Assembly (NCBI GenBank): GCA_023404705.1
Contig: JAEYAU010000282.1
Span: 1 to 27,091 of the forward strand
Origin: Pseudomonadota bacterium
GTDB taxonomy: Bacteria; Pseudomonadota; Alphaproteobacteria; Rhizobiales; Xanthobacteraceae
Reading direction: 5' to 3'
Length of the DNA: 27,091 nt
Shown: one piece after another, positions 1 to 7,721 of the stretch
Layout of the letters: every line of letters begins with the position of its first letter
Position numbering within the stretch: position 1 is the first letter of the stretch
Program-made: the position numbers and the translations under genes
Notes under the pieces: generated by a model
Seen by the model: the letters and a program-made list of their open reading frames with translations, nothing else
Databases searched by the model: none
What the model was told of the DNA's origin: nothing

Positions 1-196
1 CTCAAAACGACCACTAGGAATTCAACGACTTACAAGGCCGGCTTTGGAGGCCCTGCAACATCGAGAACCCTGTGTTTATTGGGTGAAGTGGTTGCTGCGG
101 CCGAAACAGCAGGGGAAAACCGCACCTCTTGTTCCATCTTGCGGGATGTAACTTATTGAACTGACTCGGGTCGTTTTCGGCCAGGCTCTTGAGGCC
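1..196. other. Unassigned stretch downstream of mnmG
   Basis: No recognisable gene is visible here. The base composition looks less GC-rich than the flanking coding DNA. In related genomes mnmG is usually followed closely by rsmG (gidB) and then parA/parB, but no RsmG-like N-terminus is readable in any leftward frame. The only leftward ATG frame of note is 35 codons (30-137) and resembles nothing known to me. A 9-bp inverted repeat (AAAACGACC at 4-12, GGTCGTTTT at 169-177) frames most of the stretch and could be chance. Confidence 0.5.
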
Positions 197-2068
197 CTAA
201 GCCGCGGTGGTCCGCCGCCGGCGGCCGCGTCGGACGTGGGCGGCGAGCAAGGTGAGGGCGGCCGGGGTCAGGCCATCGATCCGGCTGGCCTGGCCAATGG
301 TTCGGGGCCGAATCGTTTCCAGCTTCTGCCGCACCTCCATGGACAGCCCCGGCAGAGCCGCGTAATCGAGGCTTTCGGGCAGCTCCAGGCTCTCGTCCCG
401 GCGATAAGCCGCAATGTCGGCGTTCTGCCGGCCAAGATAGACCGCATAGAGCGCATCGGTCTCGACCTGCAGCGCGATCTCAGGGCTGGCCGAAGCGAGC
501 TCGGGCCAGATCTTCGCGAGGTCCGCGAAACCGATGGTCGGATAGGAGAGGAGCTCGAACGCGGTCCGCCGCTGGCCGTCCCGGTTCAGTGCGAGGCCAT
601 GCCGCGCTGCCTCCGAGGGGGTGAGCGAGACCGACTGGGCAAAGCCGCGCACCCGGTCGAGCGCCGCGATCTTGGTTCCGAAGGCCTCTGCCCGCTCCCT
701 CGCGACGCAGCCGATCGCGATGCCTTTGCGGGTCAGCCGCTGGTCCGCATTGTCGGCCCGGAGGGTCAGCCGGTATTCGGCCCGCGACGTGAACATCCGG
801 TACGGCTCGGTGACGCCCCGGGTGACCAGGTCGTCGATCATCACGCCCAGATAGCCTTCGGCGCGGTCGAAGATGATCTCGCCCGCACCGCCCGCGCGGG
901 CCGCCGCGTTCAGCCCCGCGACCAGCCCCTGGGCGGCCGCCTCCTCGTATCCGGTCGTGCCGTTGATCTGCCCGGCGAGGAACAGCCCCGGCACCCGCTT
1001 GGTCTCCAGAGTCGGTTTTAGCTCGCGCGGATCTACGTGGTCGTATTCGATGGCGTAGCCCGGGCGGACGATCCGCACCTTCTCGAGTCCCGGGATGGTC
1101 GCGACCAGGGCTGTCTGGACCTCCTCGGGGAGCGAGGTCGAGATCCCATTCGGATAAACGGTCGCGTCGTCGAGCCCCTCCGGCTCGAGGAAGATCTGAT
1201 GGCCGTCCCGCTCGCCGAAGCGGACGATCTTGTCCTCGATCGAGGGGCAATAACGCGGCCCCCGGCTCTGGATCTGCCCCGAATACATGGGCGAGCGATG
1301 GACGTTCGCGCGGATCACCGCATGGGTCGCCTCGGTGGTTCGGGTGATGCCGCACTGGATCTGCGGGTTCGGGAGCTGCCGGGTCAGTGTCGAGAACGGC
1401 TCCGGCGGATCGTCGCCAGGCTGCATCTCGAGCCCGGCCCAGTCGATGGTCGTCCCGTCAAGCCGCGGCGGCGTCCCGGTCTTCAGGCGCCCGAGCCGGA
1501 AGCCGAACCGCTCCAGACTGGCCGAAAGCCCGAGCGCCGGCGCCTCGCCGACCCGTCCGGCCGGCGTCGTCCGCTCCCCGATATGAATGAGTCCACGCAG
1601 AAAGGTGCCCGTGGTGAGAACCACGGCGCCAGCAGAGAGCGTCCTTCCGTCGGCCAGGCGCACGCCCGTGACCTGGCCCGCGTCCTCGATCAGGTCGTCA
1701 GCTTCGCCCTCGAGCACCGTGAGATTGCCGGTCTCCTGGATCGCCCGCTGCATCGCCTGAGCATAGAGCTTCCGATCCGCCTGGGCCCGCGGACCCCGGA
1801 CCGCCGGCCCCTTGCGCCGATTCAGGACGCGGAATTGGATCCCGCCCTGGTCCGCGACCCGGCCCATGAGACCGTCCAGCGCATCGATTTCCCGGACCAG
1901 ATGGCCCTTGCCGAGACCCCCGATCGCCGGATTGCAGGACATGGCGCCGACGGTCGCGAACCGGTGCGTGACCAGTCCGATCCGGGCGCCCATGCGCGAA
2001 GCCGCGGCCGCGGCCTCGCAGCCGGCATGTCCGCCGCCGATCACGATGACATCGAAGCGCAGGTCCAT
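197..2068 (-). CDS. mnmG: tRNA uridine-5-carboxymethylaminomethyl modification enzyme MnmG (GidA)
   Basis: FAD-dependent subunit of the MnmEG complex, which builds the cmnm5 group on wobble uridine 34 of several tRNAs using tetrahydrofolate-derived carbon; cytoplasmic. The 623-residue product is of normal length. It opens with the Rossmann FAD motif VIVIGGGHAGCEAA (residues 8-21), followed by SCNPAIGGLGKGHL near residue 45 and GTTGYEEAAAQGL near 370, all hallmarks of the family. The tail is Arg-rich (RRGRRRR). The ATG at 2068 is supported by a GAGGA ribosome-binding site 4-5 bases upstream on the minus strand. Its partner mnmE lies immediately upstream on the same strand, separated by about 220 bp that carries two parS sites. 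The usual downstream neighbour rsmG is not seen within the window. Confidence 0.97.
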   Translation of the reverse strand: MDLRFDVIVIGGGHAGCEAAAAASRMGARIGLVTHRFATVGAMSCNPAIGGLGKGHLVREIDALDGLMGRVADQGGIQFRVLNRRKGPAVRGPRAQADRKLYAQAMQRAIQETGNLTVLEGEADDLIEDAGQVTGVRLADGRTLSAGAVVLTTGTFLRGLIHIGERTTPAGRVGEAPALGLSASLERFGFRLGRLKTGTPPRLDGTTIDWAGLEMQPGDDPPEPFSTLTRQLPNPQIQCGITRTTEATHAVIRANVHRSPMYSGQIQSRGPRYCPSIEDKIVRFGERDGHQIFLEPEGLDDATVYPNGISTSLPEEVQTALVATIPGLEKVRIVRPGYAIEYDHVDPRELKPTLETKRVPGLFLAGQINGTTGYEEAAAQGLVAGLNAAARAGGAGEIIFDRAEGYLGVMIDDLVTRGVTEPYRMFTSRAEYRLTLRADNADQRLTRKGIAIGCVARERAEAFGTKIAALDRVRGFAQSVSLTPSEAARHGLALNRDGQRRTAFELLSYPTIGFADLAKIWPELASASPEIALQVETDALYAVYLGRQNADIAAYRRDESLELPESLDYAALPGLSMEVRQKLETIRPRTIGQASRIDGLTPAALTLLAAHVRRGRRRRTTAA

Positions 2069-2142
2069 GGGGTCCTCAGATCGCGGCTTGTACCGGAGCC
2101 GCAGGCGCGGGTCAAAAAGCCGCCATTCCCAAACCTCCCAAT

Positions 2143-2161
2143 GACTCGCGATTCACGATTC
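2143..2161. repeat. Three GANTC sites in 7-bp register upstream of mnmG
   Basis: GACTC (2143-2147), GATTC (2150-2154) and GATTC (2157-2161) start exactly 7 bp apart. GANTC is the recognition site of the CcrM methyltransferase of most alphaproteobacteria. The cluster lies about 75 bp upstream of the mnmG start and about 75 bp from the parS pair. It may be a methylation-sensitive regulatory site or simply a degenerate heptamer repeat. Confidence 0.5.
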
Positions 2162-2235
2162 GGAACAAGGAACCTCGCTTGGCTGAGTTCCGGCATGAGA
2201 GGTATTTGCGGTCCTTCATTACGGACGAGAATCAA

Positions 2236-2251
2236 TGTTTCACGTGAAACG
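2236..2251. other. parS: parS centromere site 1 (ParB-binding)
   Basis: The sequence TGTTTCACGTGAAACG matches the broadly conserved parS palindrome TGTTTCACGTGAAACA at 15 of 16 positions. parS is bound by ParB, which spreads and recruits ParA and SMC for origin segregation. It is intergenic, between the mnmE stop and the mnmG start, about 7 kb from the predicted oriC, as expected for a centromere in this lineage. Confidence 0.95.
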
Positions 2252-2256
2252 CCGAA

Positions 2257-2272
2257 CGTTTCACGTGAAACA
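2257..2272. other. parS: parS centromere site 2 (ParB-binding)
   Basis: CGTTTCACGTGAAACA matches the parS consensus at 15 of 16 positions; its mismatch is at the opposite end from that of the neighbouring site. The two sites start 21 bp apart, two helical turns, so both would face the same side of the DNA. It ends 15 bp before the mnmE stop codon. Confidence 0.95.
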
Positions 2273-2287
2273 TGGAACTCCAGGCCG

Positions 2288-3646
2288 TCACTTCCCAATG
2301 CAGAAGTCACGGAAGATCACGTCCAGCACATCCTCGACATCCACGCGTCCCGTAATCCGGCCCAGAGCCCGCGCCGCAATCCGCAACTCCTCGGCAACCA
2401 AAGCCTCGTCCGCCTCGGAACCCGACTTGACCGCTCGGGCCAATGCTCGAGTGACCTCAGTCAGGAGTTGCCGGTGCCTCTCCCGTGTGACCAGTGGGGG
2501 CTCCCCACGGCCCAAGCTGTCGCCCGCGTACGTCGCCAGGGCGTCGATCAGTTTCTCGACTCCGCGGCCGTTCGCGGCAGAGATTCTAAAGGTGCGCGGT
2601 GGGGTTCCATCGAATCCGGATTCGCCCGGCTCTCCGTCGCTCTCGGGAAGGAGGTCGACCTTGTTCCATACCAGCCATGCGGGCGGGGATTCATCCCTTG
2701 GACGCACCCGCTCCGGCTCGCGCGCATCAATGAGCCACAGCACCAAGTCGGCCTGGGCTGCCCGCTCTCGAGCGCGGCGCACGCCCTCCTGCTCCACCGG
2801 ATCATCGCTCTCCCGGATCCCGGCCGTGTCGAGCAGGGTCACCGGGAAGCCGTGCAGATCGAGGTGCACCTCGATCACATCCCGGGTCGTGCCCGCATAG
2901 GGGGACACGATCGCCGCTTCGCGCCGGGCGATGCGATTGAGCAGGCTTGATTTCCCGGCATTCGGTGGCCCCGCGATGGCGACCACCAGCCCTTCGCGCA
3001 ACCGCTCGCCGCGCCGGCCATCCGCCAGCGCCTGATCGATCTCGGTCTTGAGCTCGGCGGCGACACGCAGCGCTGGTCCGACCAGGTCCTCGGGCACGTC
3101 GCCCTCGTCGGCGAAATCGATCCGCGCCTCGACCAGGGCCATGGCCTCGATGAGCCGCTGGCGCCACATCTCGGCCCGGCCGCCGAGGAGCCCCTGGTAC
3201 TGCCGCATCGCCTGGACGCGCTGCGCCTCGGTCTCGGCATGGATGAGGTCAGCGAGCCCCTCGACCGCGGTGAGGTCGAGCTTCCCGTTCTCGAAGGCGC
3301 GGCGGGTGAACTCGCCCGCCTCCGCTGGCCGCAGCCCATCGAGCCGGCCGAGCGCGGCCAGCACAGCGGCGACCACGGCGCGCCCGCCGTGCAGGTGGAG
3401 CTCCACCATGTCCTCGCCGCTCTCGGTGCGTGGGCCCGGCAACCAGAGCACCAGGGCATCATCAAGCACTTGTTTTGTCTCAGGATCTCGCAATCGGCGG
3501 AGAGCGCCGACGCGCGGCTCGGGCATCTTCGAGATCAATGTTTCGAGTCCGAATCGAGCCCGCGGACCGGAAAGCCGCACCACTGCGATCGCGGCCGGCA
3601 GGTGCCCGGACGAGAGTGCGAAGATGGTGTCACGGTCGGCAGGCAT
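2288..3646 (-). CDS. mnmE: tRNA modification GTPase MnmE (TrmE)
   Basis: GTPase partner of MnmG in wobble-uridine modification. The 452-residue product has the full family layout: an N-terminal tetrahydrofolate-binding domain (about 1-120), a helical domain, and an inserted G domain with GPPNAGKS (226-233), TT at 253-254, DTAG (273-276) and NKVD (328-331). It ends in the C-terminal CIGK motif (449-452), whose cysteine is a family signature. The ATG at 3646 gives the usual N-terminus (short polar stretch, then IFALSSG). A purine-rich GAGAG precedes it. The mnmE-parS-mnmG arrangement on one strand suggests possible co-transcription, although the 220-bp gap may hold a separate mnmG promoter. The region 3647-3797 is shared with the divergent DUF255 gene. 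Confidence 0.97.
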   Translation of the reverse strand: MPADRDTIFALSSGHLPAAIAVVRLSGPRARFGLETLISKMPEPRVGALRRLRDPETKQVLDDALVLWLPGPRTESGEDMVELHLHGGRAVVAAVLAALGRLDGLRPAEAGEFTRRAFENGKLDLTAVEGLADLIHAETEAQRVQAMRQYQGLLGGRAEMWRQRLIEAMALVEARIDFADEGDVPEDLVGPALRVAAELKTEIDQALADGRRGERLREGLVVAIAGPPNAGKSSLLNRIARREAAIVSPYAGTTRDVIEVHLDLHGFPVTLLDTAGIRESDDPVEQEGVRRARERAAQADLVLWLIDAREPERVRPRDESPPAWLVWNKVDLLPESDGEPGESGFDGTPPRTFRISAANGRGVEKLIDALATYAGDSLGRGEPPLVTRERHRQLLTEVTRALARAVKSGSEADEALVAEELRIAARALGRITGRVDVEDVLDVIFRDFCIGK

Positions 3647-3694
3647 CGATCTCTCTATGGTCGCTGAACTAGGATTCTGCGGATTCGGATTTTC

Positions 3695-3712
3695 AGCTTC
3701 GCACGCGAAGCT
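3695..3712. repeat. 18-bp palindrome in the mnmE/DUF255 divergent region
   Basis: AGCTTCGC-AC-GCGAAGCT is a near-perfect 18-bp inverted repeat midway between the divergent start codons of mnmE (3646) and the DUF255 gene (3798). Two GATTC sites (3673 and 3682) lie just to its left. It could be an operator or a hairpin in either leader; no specific regulator can be named. Confidence 0.4.
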
Positions 3713-3797
3713 CGGCTCACGCCGATCGCAGCGCGAGACTTTCCGGCGCCAGGGCGTTATCCAGCGAAGGCGCGCGAAAGTGAAGTGGGAGGCTCCG

Positions 3798-5918
3798 ATG
3801 TCTGCCCCGACCGGCCAGCAGAACCAGAACCAAAATCAGAACCGCCTGGCGCAGGAGACGAGCCCCTATCTGCTGCAGCACCAGCACAACCCGGTCGACT
3901 GGTGGCCCTGGGGCCCGGAGGCGCTCGCCGAGGCGCAGCGCGCCAACAAGCCGATCCTGCTCTCGGTCGGCTACGCGGCTTGTCACTGGTGCCACGTGAT
4001 GGCGCACGAAAGTTTCGAGGACGACGCGACAGCGCGCGTGATGAACGACCTGTTCGTCAACATCAAGGTCGATCGCGAGGAGCGTCCCGACATCGATCAG
4101 ATCTACATGAGCGCGCTGCATCTGCTGGGCGAGCAGGGCGGCTGGCCGCTGACGATGTTTCTCACGCCCGATGGCCAGCCCGTATGGGGCGGCACTTACT
4201 TTCCGAAGACGTCGCGCTTCGGACGTCCGGCTTTCGTCGACGTGCTGCACGAGATCGCGCGCCTCTTTCGCGACGAGCCGAACCGCATCGAGCACAATCG
4301 CAGCGAGCTCATGAAGCGGCTCGCCGCAACTGCGCGCCCCGCGGGCCGCGTGACGCTCGGCCTCTCCGAGCTCGACGACATTTCGGCACGCGTCTACGGC
4401 CTCATCGACCAGACCAATGGTGGCCTCGGCGGTGCGCCGAAATTTCCGCAGGCCTCGATTTTCGAATTGCTCTGGCGCGCGGGCTTACGGTCCGCGCGCG
4501 ACGCCTCGATGTCGAACCGTTTCATCGCGGCCGTGACGCTTACCCTCGACCACATCTGCGAAGGCGGCATCTACGATCATCTCGGCGGCGGCTTTGCGCG
4601 CTACGCCGTCGACGAGCGCTGGCTCGTGCCGCATTTCGAGAAGATGCTCTACGACAATGCGCAGCTCCTCGAGCTGCTCGCGATCGCGCATGCGCGCACC
4701 GGCAAGCCGCTCTATCGCGAGCGCGCCGCCGAGACCATCGCCTGGCTCGAGCGCGAGATGGTCACCCGGGAAGGCGCCTTCTCGGCCTCGCTCGATGCCG
4801 ACTCGGAAGGCGAGGAGGGCAAGTTCTACGTCTGGTCGCTGGCCGAGATTCAGGAGGCGCTGGGCGCCGACGCCGAATACTTTGCGCAGCAGTATGACGT
4901 GACCCCCGGCGGCAACTTCGAGGGCCACAATATTCTGAATCGACTCAAGCACTTACCGCGCAACATGAGCGGTGACTCTTCGTCAGCCGGCGCGATGACT
5001 CGCGACGACTCGGAACGACTCGTCATGTTGCGCGGTAAGCTTCTGGCAATACGGGAGAAACGGGTTCGGCCGGGTCTCGACGACAAGGTCCTGGCGGACT
5101 GGAATGGCCTGATGATCGCCGCGCTCGCCAATGCGGGCGCCCTGCTCGGCGAGCCCGCCTGGATCGAGATGGGGGCGCGCGCCTTCCGCTTCATCGCCAG
5201 CACGATGACGCGGGGCGACCGGCTCGGCCATTCCTGGCGCGACGGCCGCCTGCTGTTCCCGGGCCTCGCCTCCGACTTCACCAACATGATCAAGGCCGCG
5301 CTGGCGCTGCACGAGGCGACCGGCGAGCGCGGCTATCTCGACCAGGCGCTCGCCTGGCAACGCGCCCTCGACCGCCACTACGCCAATCCGGACATCGACG
5401 GCTACTTCCTCACGGCCGACGATGCCGAAGGCCTCGTGGTGCGTCCCAACGCCACCAATGACGACGCGACGCCCAACCCGAACGCGGTCGCGGCGCACAA
5501 CCTGATTCGCCTCGCGGTGCTCGCCGGCGACGACGCCTGGCGCGAGAAGGCGGATCGCCTGCTCGAGGGCGTGCTTGCGGTCGCGGCGCCGAACCTGCTC
5601 GCCCACGCGACCCTGCTCAATGCTTTCGACCTGCGCCTGCGCGGGGCCGAGGTGGTGGTCACGGGCACCGGCGCTCGGGCCGACGCCCTGCTCGCCGCCG
5701 CCCGCGCGCTGCCTGCGCTCGATCGCATTCTCGTGCGTACGCCGACCGCCGACGCGCTGAGCGCGTCGCATCCTGCGCGAGCCAAGATCGTGGCCGCGCC
5801 CGACGGCGCCGCCTTCGTCTGCGTCGGCGCGACATGCTCACTGCCGATCACGGAGCCGGCGGATTTGGTGCGCGCAGTAAAGGGCGCAGCACCGCAAACC
5901 CCGAACCCGTCATCCTGA
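3798..5918 (+). CDS. Thioredoxin domain-containing protein (DUF255, YyaL/SSP411 family)
   Basis: A 706-residue member of the DUF255 family: an N-terminal thioredoxin-like domain followed by a long helical domain resembling six-hairpin glycosidase folds. The hallmark C-H-W-C redox motif is present (Cys62 and Cys65), preceded by NPVDWWPWG at about residue 31. Conserved GGWPLTMFLTPDGQP and DDKVLADWNGLM stretches follow. No signal peptide is seen. The biochemical role of the family is not established. The ATG at 3798 has a GGGAGG ribosome-binding site six bases upstream; the frame runs open further upstream only because it lies antisense to mnmE. Three oddities: a Gln/Asn repeat at residues 7-15 encoded by CAGAAC-like units, a 17-bp-arm inverted repeat with many GANTC sites at about residues 385-414, and a stop codon inside a downstream palindromic repeat. 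Confidence 0.9.
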   Translation: MSAPTGQQNQNQNQNRLAQETSPYLLQHQHNPVDWWPWGPEALAEAQRANKPILLSVGYAACHWCHVMAHESFEDDATARVMNDLFVNIKVDREERPDIDQIYMSALHLLGEQGGWPLTMFLTPDGQPVWGGTYFPKTSRFGRPAFVDVLHEIARLFRDEPNRIEHNRSELMKRLAATARPAGRVTLGLSELDDISARVYGLIDQTNGGLGGAPKFPQASIFELLWRAGLRSARDASMSNRFIAAVTLTLDHICEGGIYDHLGGGFARYAVDERWLVPHFEKMLYDNAQLLELLAIAHARTGKPLYRERAAETIAWLEREMVTREGAFSASLDADSEGEEGKFYVWSLAEIQEALGADAEYFAQQYDVTPGGNFEGHNILNRLKHLPRNMSGDSSSAGAMTRDDSERLVMLRGKLLAIREKRVRPGLDDKVLADWNGLMIAALANAGALLGEPAWIEMGARAFRFIASTMTRGDRLGHSWRDGRLLFPGLASDFTNMIKAALALHEATGERGYLDQALAWQRALDRHYANPDIDGYFLTADDAEGLVVRPNATNDDATPNPNAVAAHNLIRLAVLAGDDAWREKADRLLEGVLAVAAPNLLAHATLLNAFDLRLRGAEVVVTGTGARADALLAAARALPALDRILVRTPTADALSASHPARAKIVAAPDGAAFVCVGATCSLPITEPADLVRAVKGAAPQTPNPSS
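4937..5039. repeat. GANTC-rich inverted repeat inside the DUF255 gene
   Basis: Perfect 17-bp arms (CTTACCGCGCAACATGA at 4952-4968 and its reverse complement at 5023-5039) enclose 54 bp within the coding sequence. Six GANTC sites lie at 4937, 4942, 4974, 4997, 5007 and 5017; the last three are GACTC spaced exactly 10 bp. The segment encodes a Ser/Asp/Arg-rich stretch at about residues 385-414, between the NILNRL and DDKVLADWNGL blocks. It looks like an in-frame palindromic element, which is inference. Confidence 0.6.
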
Positions 5919-6055
5919 GGTGCGAAGGCGCGTCGCATCGCGACGAGCGCGAGCCTCGAAGGATGAACGGCCGAGGCGCCTCAGCACACTTGCTGCGACT
6001 CAGCGACCGTCGCCCTTCGAGGCTCGCGCTACGCGCTCGCACCTCAGGGTGACGG
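5907..6055. repeat. Palindromic repeat element A
   Basis: Outer arms CCGTCATCCTGAGGTGCGA (5907-5925) and TCGCACCTCAGGGTGACGG (6037-6055) pair with one mismatch. Inner arms AGCGCGAGCCTCGAAGG (5946-5962) and its exact complement (6014-6030) pair within them. I recall similar CATCCTGAGG / CCTTCGAGGCTCG repeats from other rhizobial genomes. The DUF255 stop codon (5916-5918) lies inside the left arm. It may also act as a terminator or mRNA 3' end for that gene. Confidence 0.75.
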
Positions 6056-6080
6056 ATGAGAGGATGGCGTTCGCTTGCTT

Positions 6081-6237
6081 TGTAGGGTGTGCAAAAGCGG
6101 CCCGAGCGATGCAGTTTCGTGAGAGTGTCGGTCCCGCTTTTGCGCACGCGTGCTGAGTCCGCAAGCACGCGTGCGCTCGGCGCGATCGTGCACGGAGTGC
6201 TCACTGACGCGCATCGGCGCGCCGAGCACACCCTACA
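6081..6237. repeat. Palindromic repeat element B (TGTAGGGTGTGC family)
   Basis: Outer 12-bp arms TGTAGGGTGTGC (6081-6092) and GCACACCCTACA (6226-6237) enclose further hairpins: GCAAAAGCGG (6091-6100) with CCGCTTTTGC (6134-6143), and a perfect 13-bp stem GCGCACGCGTGCT (6142-6154) with 6164-6176. Together with element A it fills the 386-bp gap between the convergent DUF255 gene and rho; no gene is seen in that gap. Confidence 0.7.
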
Positions 6238-6247
6238 GACCGGCGCA

Positions 6248-6277
6248 AACAAAAATGGCCGGGACATGCCCGGCCAT
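6248..6277 (-). terminator. Intrinsic terminator downstream of rho
   Basis: Read on the minus strand, a 9-bp perfect stem ATGGCCGGG / CCCGGCCAT with a 5-nt loop (6255-6277) is followed directly by TTTTTGTTTG. This is a textbook factor-independent terminator, 28 bp past the rho stop codon. It would allow rho mRNA to end without Rho. Confidence 0.85.
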
Positions 6278-6304
6278 CTCAGTCCAGCGCTGATCGCGCC
6301 GAGC

Positions 6305-7570
6305 TTACGTGTTCATCGACTCGAAGAACTCGCCGTTGCTCTTGGTGTTGCGCAGCTTGTCGAGCAGGAAGTCGATCGCGTCCATGGTGCCCATCGGATT
6401 GAGGATCCGGCGCAGCACGTAGATCTTCTTGAGCTGATCGTTGGGCGTGAGCAGCTCTTCCTTGCGGGTGCCCGAGCGCGTGATGTCGATCGCCGGGAAG
6501 GTGCGCTTGTCGGCGACCTTGCGATCGAGGATGAGCTCGGAATTGCCCGTGCCCTTGAACTCTTCGAAGATCACTTCGTCCATGCGGCTGCCGGTGTCGA
6601 TCAGCGCGGTCGCGATGATGGTCAGCGAGCCGCCTTCCTCGATGTTGCGCGCCGCGCCGAAGAAGCGCTTCGGGCGCTGCAGCGCGTTCGCATCGACACC
6701 GCCGGTGAGCACCTTGCCGGACGACGGAACGACCGTGTTGTACGCGCGGCCCAATCGCGTGATCGAATCGAGCAGGATCACCACGTCGCGACCGTGCTCG
6801 ACGAGGCGCTTCGCCTTCTCGATCACCATCTCGGCGACTTGCACGTGGCGCGCGGCCGGCTCGTCGAAGGTCGACGAGATCACCTCACCCTTCACGGAGC
6901 GCTGCATGTCGGTGACTTCCTCGGGCCGCTCGTCGATGAGCAGCACGATCAGGAAGCACTCGGGGTGATTCTTGGTGATGGAGTGCGCGATGTTCTGCAG
7001 CAGCACCGTCTTGCCGGTGCGCGGCGGCGAGACGATCAGCGCGCGCTGGCCCTTGCCGATCGGCGCCACGATGTCGATCACGCGCGGCGAAAGATCCTTC
7101 TTGGTCGGATCCTCGTATTCCATGCGCAGCCGCTGCTCGGGATAGAGCGGCGTCAGATTGTCGAAGTTGATCTTGTGGCGCGCCTTCTCGGGGTCCTCGA
7201 AATTGATCGTGTTGACCTTGAGCAGTGCGAAGTAACGCTCGCCCTCCTTCGGGCTGCGGATGTGGCCCTCGATGGTGTCGCCGGTGCGCAGGCCGAAGCG
7301 GCGGATCTGCGAAGGCGAGACGTAGATGTCGTCAGGGCCGGGGAGATAGTTGGCTTCGGGTGAGCGCAGAAAGCCGAAGCCGTCCTGCAGCACTTCGACC
7401 ACGCCTTCGCCGATGATCTCGACGTCACGGGTGGCGAGCTGCTTGAGGATCGCGAACATCAACTCCTGCTTGCGCATGGTCGAGGCGTTCTCGACCTCTT
7501 GTTCTTCGGCAAAGGCAAGGAGTTCGGTGGGAGTCTTGGACTTGAGGTCCTGGAGTTTCATTTCCCGCAT
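6305..7570 (-). CDS. rho: Transcription termination factor Rho
   Basis: Hexameric RNA-dependent ATPase/helicase that ends transcription. The 421 residues are close to the standard length without insertions. Domains: N-terminal Rho_N helical motif (MKLQDLKSKT onward, residues 4-45), cold-shock-like primary RNA-binding domain (about 50-125, with GFGFLRS), and the RecA-like motor. The motor shows Walker A SPPRTGKT (181-188), Walker B ILLDSI (265-270), Q-loop SGKVLTGGVDANAL (284-297) and R-loop RSGTRKEE (365-372). The start could be Met1 (7570) or Met4 (7561); Met1 has an AAGG about nine bases upstream. A long leader (about 165 nt from the predicted promoter) precedes it, in line with leader-based autoregulation known for rho elsewhere. 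It lies downstream of hemE-hemJ on the same strand. Confidence 0.98.
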   Translation of the reverse strand: MREMKLQDLKSKTPTELLAFAEEQEVENASTMRKQELMFAILKQLATRDVEIIGEGVVEVLQDGFGFLRSPEANYLPGPDDIYVSPSQIRRFGLRTGDTIEGHIRSPKEGERYFALLKVNTINFEDPEKARHKINFDNLTPLYPEQRLRMEYEDPTKKDLSPRVIDIVAPIGKGQRALIVSPPRTGKTVLLQNIAHSITKNHPECFLIVLLIDERPEEVTDMQRSVKGEVISSTFDEPAARHVQVAEMVIEKAKRLVEHGRDVVILLDSITRLGRAYNTVVPSSGKVLTGGVDANALQRPKRFFGAARNIEEGGSLTIIATALIDTGSRMDEVIFEEFKGTGNSELILDRKVADKRTFPAIDITRSGTRKEELLTPNDQLKKIYVLRRILNPMGTMDAIDFLLDKLRNTKSNGEFFESMNT

Positions 7571-7721
7571 GCGGGCTAACCTTGGTGGACGATCGGCGCG
7601 TGAATTGGCCGATGCAAGTAGAGGAAGGGAATCGCAGTTCTGGGGCGGGGAGGGCGTCCGGCCGTCGGGCCCGATGCTCCGCTTGGTCCCCTCTCGGGAT
7701 CAAAACTCGGAAGCATCTGCC

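Noticed and set aside
30..137. 35-codon minus-strand frame after mnmG
   Set aside because: No ribosome-binding site, no resemblance to a known peptide, and too short to call from one sequence.
1037..2950. 637-codon open frame on the plus strand across mnmG and mnmE
   Set aside because: It is antisense to both genes and even runs through the parS pair; no recognisable domain.
3048..3797. N-terminal extension of the DUF255 protein by 250 codons
   Set aside because: The extension is antisense to mnmE and Ser/Arg-rich; the ribosome-binding site and family N-terminus place the start at 3798.
5919..6304. Possible small genes between the DUF255 gene and rho
   Set aside because: The open frames coincide with palindromic repeats A and B and have no ribosome-binding sites or family features.
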